A DNA stretch of 64,000 bases from Flaviramulus basaltis (lineage in GTDB: Bacteria > Bacteroidota > Bacteroidia > Flavobacteriales > Flavobacteriaceae), in the NCBI RefSeq assembly GCF_900114265.1, contig NZ_FPKV01000002.1, positions 558,001-622,000 of the forward strand, in the 5' to 3' direction. The position numbers and the translations under genes are program-made. Position 1 is the stretch's first letter, and each line of letters begins with the position of its first letter. Shown piece by piece: positions 63,485 through 64,000 of the stretch. A model generated the notes under the pieces. The model did no database searches and had not been told where the DNA came from. It saw only the letters and a list, made by a program, of their open reading frames with translations.

Positions 63485-64000
63485 ATGACTAATACATCAC
63501 TTTCTTTACAACATATTATTCGTAAATCTACTTTAAAAGAAAATGCACCATTGCTTATTATGATGCATGGTTATGGCAGTGATGAAAATGACTTATTTTC
63601 ATTTTCTAGCGAATTACCAGAAGAACTTTTTATAATTTCAGTTAAAGCACCTTACCCTATGCAACCTTATGGTAATGCTTGGTATGCTATTAATTTTGAT
63701 GCCGAAAAAGGTAAATGGAGTGATAATGAACAAGCAAAACAATCTCGAGATTTAATTGCTAAATTTATTGATGAAGCAACTTCAACTTATCCAGTTATTA
63801 AAGATAATGTAACGCTTTTAGGCTTTAGCCAAGGTAGTATTTTAAGCTATGCAGTGGCTTTAACATATCCAGAAAAAGTTAAAAACATTATTGCTTTAAG
63901 TGGCTACATAAATCCTGATATTTTACCTGAGAACCTTGAAAGTAAAGATTACTCTAATTTAGATTTTTATTGTTCTCATGGTAGTGTAGACCAAGTTATT
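63485..64000 (+). CDS. Phospholipase/carboxylesterase (alpha/beta hydrolase), 3' end cut by the window
   Basis: The ATG at 63485 follows the previous stop codon with no gap, and the frame stays open to the last base (172 codons). It matches the phospholipase/carboxylesterase (YpfH / LYPLA-like) family of about 215-220 residues: MMHGYGSDENDL (oxyanion loop, 26-37), KAPYPMQPYGNAWYAI, LLGFSQGSILSYAVAL with nucleophile S115, and HGSVDQVI carrying the likely acid D169. The catalytic His would lie in the missing 45 or so residues. Probably hydrolyses short acyl esters or thioesters; no substrate evidence. Confidence 0.92.
   Translation, partial: MTNTSLSLQHIIRKSTLKENAPLLIMMHGYGSDENDLFSFSSELPEELFIISVKAPYPMQPYGNAWYAINFDAEKGKWSDNEQAKQSRDLIAKFIDEATSTYPVIKDNVTLLGFSQGSILSYAVALTYPEKVKNIIALSGYINPDILPENLESKDYSNLDFYCSHGSVDQVI

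Noticed and set aside
1-64000. CRISPR arrays, insertion sequences, integrases, prophage genes or restriction systems
   Set aside because: No regularly spaced direct repeats, transposase or phage motifs were seen, and base composition looks even across the window; gene content is core metabolism and envelope.

Overview
The window is an AT-rich chromosomal segment (about one third G+C or less, judged by eye) from a member of the Bacteroidota, almost certainly the Flavobacteriaceae. The evidence is two type IX secretion (T9SS) substrates carrying the two classic C-terminal sorting domains (type A at the left edge, type B at 35.8-39.1 kb), an Oar-like TonB receptor with a carboxypeptidase-regulatory-like N-terminus, DUF349, DUF5916 and TIGR02757 proteins, and many promoters fitting the Bacteroidota pattern (-33 TTTG, -7 TAnnTTTG) with no obvious Shine-Dalgarno sequences. 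Genus and species cannot be settled from this. I see no rRNA, tRNA, CRISPR array, insertion sequence or prophage; this is mostly core genome.

Layout. 0-4 kb: the 3' part of a large secreted LamG / thrombospondin-3-repeat protein, cut by the window edge. 4-10.8 kb (minus): hisS, a conserved hypothetical gene, an Oar-like TonB receptor, and the ribosomal operon rpsF-rpsR-rplI. 11-17 kb: a LytTR response regulator, then nadC-yihY-priA (minus), then rlmH converging on a hibernation-factor-like gene. 17.3-21 kb (minus): a five-PAS sensor kinase with its single-domain response regulator. 21.3-26 kb (plus): rdgB, the bifunctional (p)ppGpp enzyme, a Fur-family regulator and purA. 26-35.7 kb (plus): an LPS-transport OstA-like protein, a class III aminotransferase, a TPR protein, two tandem DUF368 (PopT-type) undecaprenyl-phosphate translocases with aroE, and a DUF349 protein. 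35.8-47.8 kb (minus): a C-type-lectin T9SS type B protein, mazG, aconitase, and a MoxR ATPase downstream of three SurA-like foldase genes. 48-58.8 kb: two small unknown genes, folE, a DUF5916 outer-membrane protein, a LolD-like ATPase, a small lipoprotein, TIGR02757, a GAF histidine kinase, an S10 carboxypeptidase and an M61 peptidase. 58.9-64 kb (plus): a glycosyltransferase, then a tightly packed run of a BatA/VWA protein, a dihydroorotase-like protein lacking metal ligands, a small membrane protein and a carboxylesterase cut by the right edge.

How the genes work together. Most belong to cell-envelope biogenesis (OstA, SurA-like foldases, PopT, TonB receptor, LolD, T9SS cargo), translation (hisS, ribosomal proteins, rlmH, hibernation factor), nucleotide metabolism (purA, rdgB, mazG, folE, the dihydroorotase-like protein), stringent response, and signalling. 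The strongest non-routine signals are not in proteins. They are an orphan plus-strand terminator at 4.2 kb whose upstream sequence could pair with the start region of the TonB receptor mRNA, a dyad that straddles the DUF349 promoter, and a tandem duplication of the mazG 3' end. Among proteins, the dihydroorotase-like gene with a destroyed metal site and the tandem PopT pair stand out. Several genes here appear to use TTG or GTG starts, and several naive 'TTG starts' actually lie inside promoter -7 boxes; I have moved those starts.
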